From Sipunculus nudus (lineage: Eukaryota > Annelida > Sipuncula > Golfingiida > Sipunculidae), in assembly GCA_026874595.1 (NCBI GenBank), contig CM049321.1, forward strand, positions 2,992,479-3,056,478: a stretch of 64,000 nt of DNA. The letters are read 5' to 3'. Under the pieces are notes generated by a model. It saw only the letters and a program-made list of their open reading frames with translations. It had not been told where the DNA came from and made no database searches. A program made the position numbers and the translations under genes. Shown piece after piece: positions 62,421 through 64,000 of this stretch. How positions within the stretch are numbered: the stretch's first letter is position 1; every line of letters begins with the position of its first letter.

Positions 62421-62817
62421 ATATATATATATATGGGACATACAGTCCATGCTTTTTTACCACTCAACCTTCTGATTGTAAAATCGTGGTGCAGTCTAAG
62501 CATATTAGTTGATAAATTGACCAAAATTTCGTTTTAATTCTTTTAAGTTATAAAAACAAGTCTAAATTTTTGTTTGTTTTACAAAATTCTATTTCATATA
62601 ATTCTTTAGGAGCAATAGGAACACATATTTAGGTTCATAAAACAATAAAGTTTTCTAAAATTCCAAACTGATCATTCAGTGATTTGGTAAGGAAAACAGG
62701 TTATTTCCGGTAACCTCCGAACAATTGGCCACCGCCGTCTTTGACTGGCTCCAACCTTACAAAAACAATGTTTTCACCAATTAAAAAAAAACACGTATTC
62801 TTCTAATGCCTACTCAG

Positions 62818-62869
<52 letters not shown>

Positions 62870-63053
62870 CAATAACACCCTGCACATTGTACACCTGTCG
62901 TTAACACAACTAGACCCGTCACCACTTGAGACTAACCTCCAAAAATGATATAAGATTTTGCAGAATTTAACACCAGACGATGTATAATACTTTGGTTGTA
63001 GATCCGGTTCTAGACAAAGAAAACAGAGGCCATGGCCAAATGGCTACAGCATA

Positions 63054-63057
<4 letters not shown>
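62421..63057. other. Intergenic DNA with a (TA)n tract
   Basis: (TA)n at 62818-62868; otherwise AT-rich with no supported gene. Confidence 0.5.
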
Positions 63058-63113
<56 letters not shown>

Positions 63114-63137
63114 GAGAGAGAGGGAGAGAGAGAGAGT
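63058..63137. repeat. (AG)n microsatellite
   Basis: About 80 bp of AG repeats with a few GATAG and GGG interruptions. Confidence 0.95.
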
Positions 63138-63887
63138 ATGTGTCTAGAAGTCCGCCATAAGACCATGAAGTCCACCTGCAGGTCCAGACTGGCCTTGCGT
63201 GAATTCATGGTGAGGACCAGCCAACTCTCTGACAAATTCTAAAAAAAATGACCCAGATACACTAATGTAGATCTGGGCAGGTGTTGTATGGGTGAGTTTC
63301 AGTCTGTTTTTCATGTTCTGTTAAAATGTAACTAATCAGCACCATCATGACAGCAAATACAATTTACTGATAAAAATATTGTATAAACTGACAATTTATG
63401 TTAGTCTGCTGAGCCATGCTAACGGTCCTTTCCTTAAGCCTTAAGGTTGTCCAGTAATAGAACAAATACTTTGGGGCCACCTTAATACAGAACAGGGAAG
63501 TTGGCAATTCATACTTGAACTGCTGGTGCCACTGTCCCTCCTTCGCTTTAAAAAATATACCTCCATGGAACAACTTTTTGTCCAGTGTTAAGTAACATCA
63601 AGAACGAAAATAACAAGTACACAAAGCACCCAGGTTCAAGCGTATGTGAAGTTTATGTGTCATAAGATGTGTCCATACATATGGGTTCACCACAAATCTT
63701 GAATTCTTCTTAGGGCTAATTACAAGAACACAGAAATCGTTAAAGGAAAATGTCAGCAAGGCAACAAATGCACTGCTAGTCACCAATATTTTTAGAAAAA
63801 AAAGCACATTTTGTTTTGTATATAGAAGAAGACTACAGGAATCTCTACACGGAGTACTGAGGAAATCTCAAATAGATTCACCCACAG
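63138..63887. other. Possible transcribed but unrecognised DNA
   Basis: GC content rises here. Minus-strand frames at 63364-63573 and 63598-63807 are open but show no domain. The stretch could be untranslated sequence or an intron of the gene that may begin at 63888. Confidence 0.3.
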
Positions 63888-64000
63888 TTGGGAAGACACA
63901 GTTGGCAACTACTTGAAAAACTGAAAGGTGCGGTAAAGGAGCCCTCAGCCAAACAACTCCTGGATGATTTGATGGATGCACATCTGTTGACTGTGTACTA
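63888..64000 (+). CDS. Possible exon of a helical adaptor-type protein, runs off window
   Basis: After an acceptor-like ATTCACCCACAG the plus strand is open to the window end: LGRHSWQLLEKLKGAVKEPS, then KQLLDDLMDAHLLTVY. The pattern (helix, PSAKQLLDDLMDAHLLT) resembles the helix 2-3 region of CARD-type death-fold domains, where LLD.L...G.LT is common. Only 37 residues are visible, so both the exon and the domain are tentative. Confidence 0.35.
   Translation, partial: MGRHSWQLLEKLKGAVKEPSAKQLLDDLMDAHLLTVY

Noticed and set aside
63044-63235. Minus-strand ORF ending in SLSLSL
   Set aside because: Half of it is the (AG)n microsatellite and the remainder shows no domain or splice support.

Overview
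The window is animal nuclear DNA. It is AT-rich, crowded with (TA)n, (AG)n and (ATT)n microsatellites, and carries introns of several kb, dispersed short inverted-repeat elements, a Ty3/Gypsy-type LTR element and solo LTRs. There are no operons or ribosome-binding sites. The gene content and repeat style suggest an invertebrate, probably a lophotrochozoan such as a mollusc; this is an inference only.

Two protein genes can be assembled exon by exon, both on the minus strand, with every splice phase agreeing. (1) A repulsive guidance molecule (RGM) family gene runs from its ATG at 31246 to its stop at 5455: ten coding exons, 517 codons, about 26 kb. It encodes a signal peptide, a long cysteine-rich N-terminal region unlike the usual RGM N-terminus, the GDPH self-cleavage motif with the RGM/von Willebrand D-type domain, a dense basic (furin-like) stretch, the RGM C-terminal cysteine motif and a C-terminal hydrophobic tail that may be a GPI signal. 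(2) A four-coding-exon gene from 46248 to 42743 encodes a 206-residue type II membrane C-type lectin-like receptor with a short cytoplasmic tail carrying YTDL, one membrane span, a 33-nt stalk exon and one lectin domain.

Layout: 1-5080 holds a SINE fragment, a 29-bp minisatellite, a hAT-like short element and simple repeats. From 5080 to 31300 lies the RGM gene; its introns contain a 1.65-kb inverted-repeat element, a triple palindrome, foldback elements, a 146-bp satellite and a solo LTR. From 31300 to 42440 only repeats are recognised. From 42440 to 46260 lies the lectin gene. From 46260 to 53670 there are a retroposon copy, a 1.8-kb minisatellite of 23-bp units and another solo LTR. From 53729 to 62420 lies a decayed 8.7-kb LTR retrotransposon whose integrase lies upstream of reverse transcriptase (GMR1-like order); a 2.1-kb TTAA-target DNA transposon sits inside its protease. 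The last 113 bases may be the start of an exon of another gene on the plus strand.

The most notable items are the RGM gene with its unusual N-terminus, the GMR1-type element with its nested insertion, and the 146-bp satellite ending 43 bases from an RGM exon.
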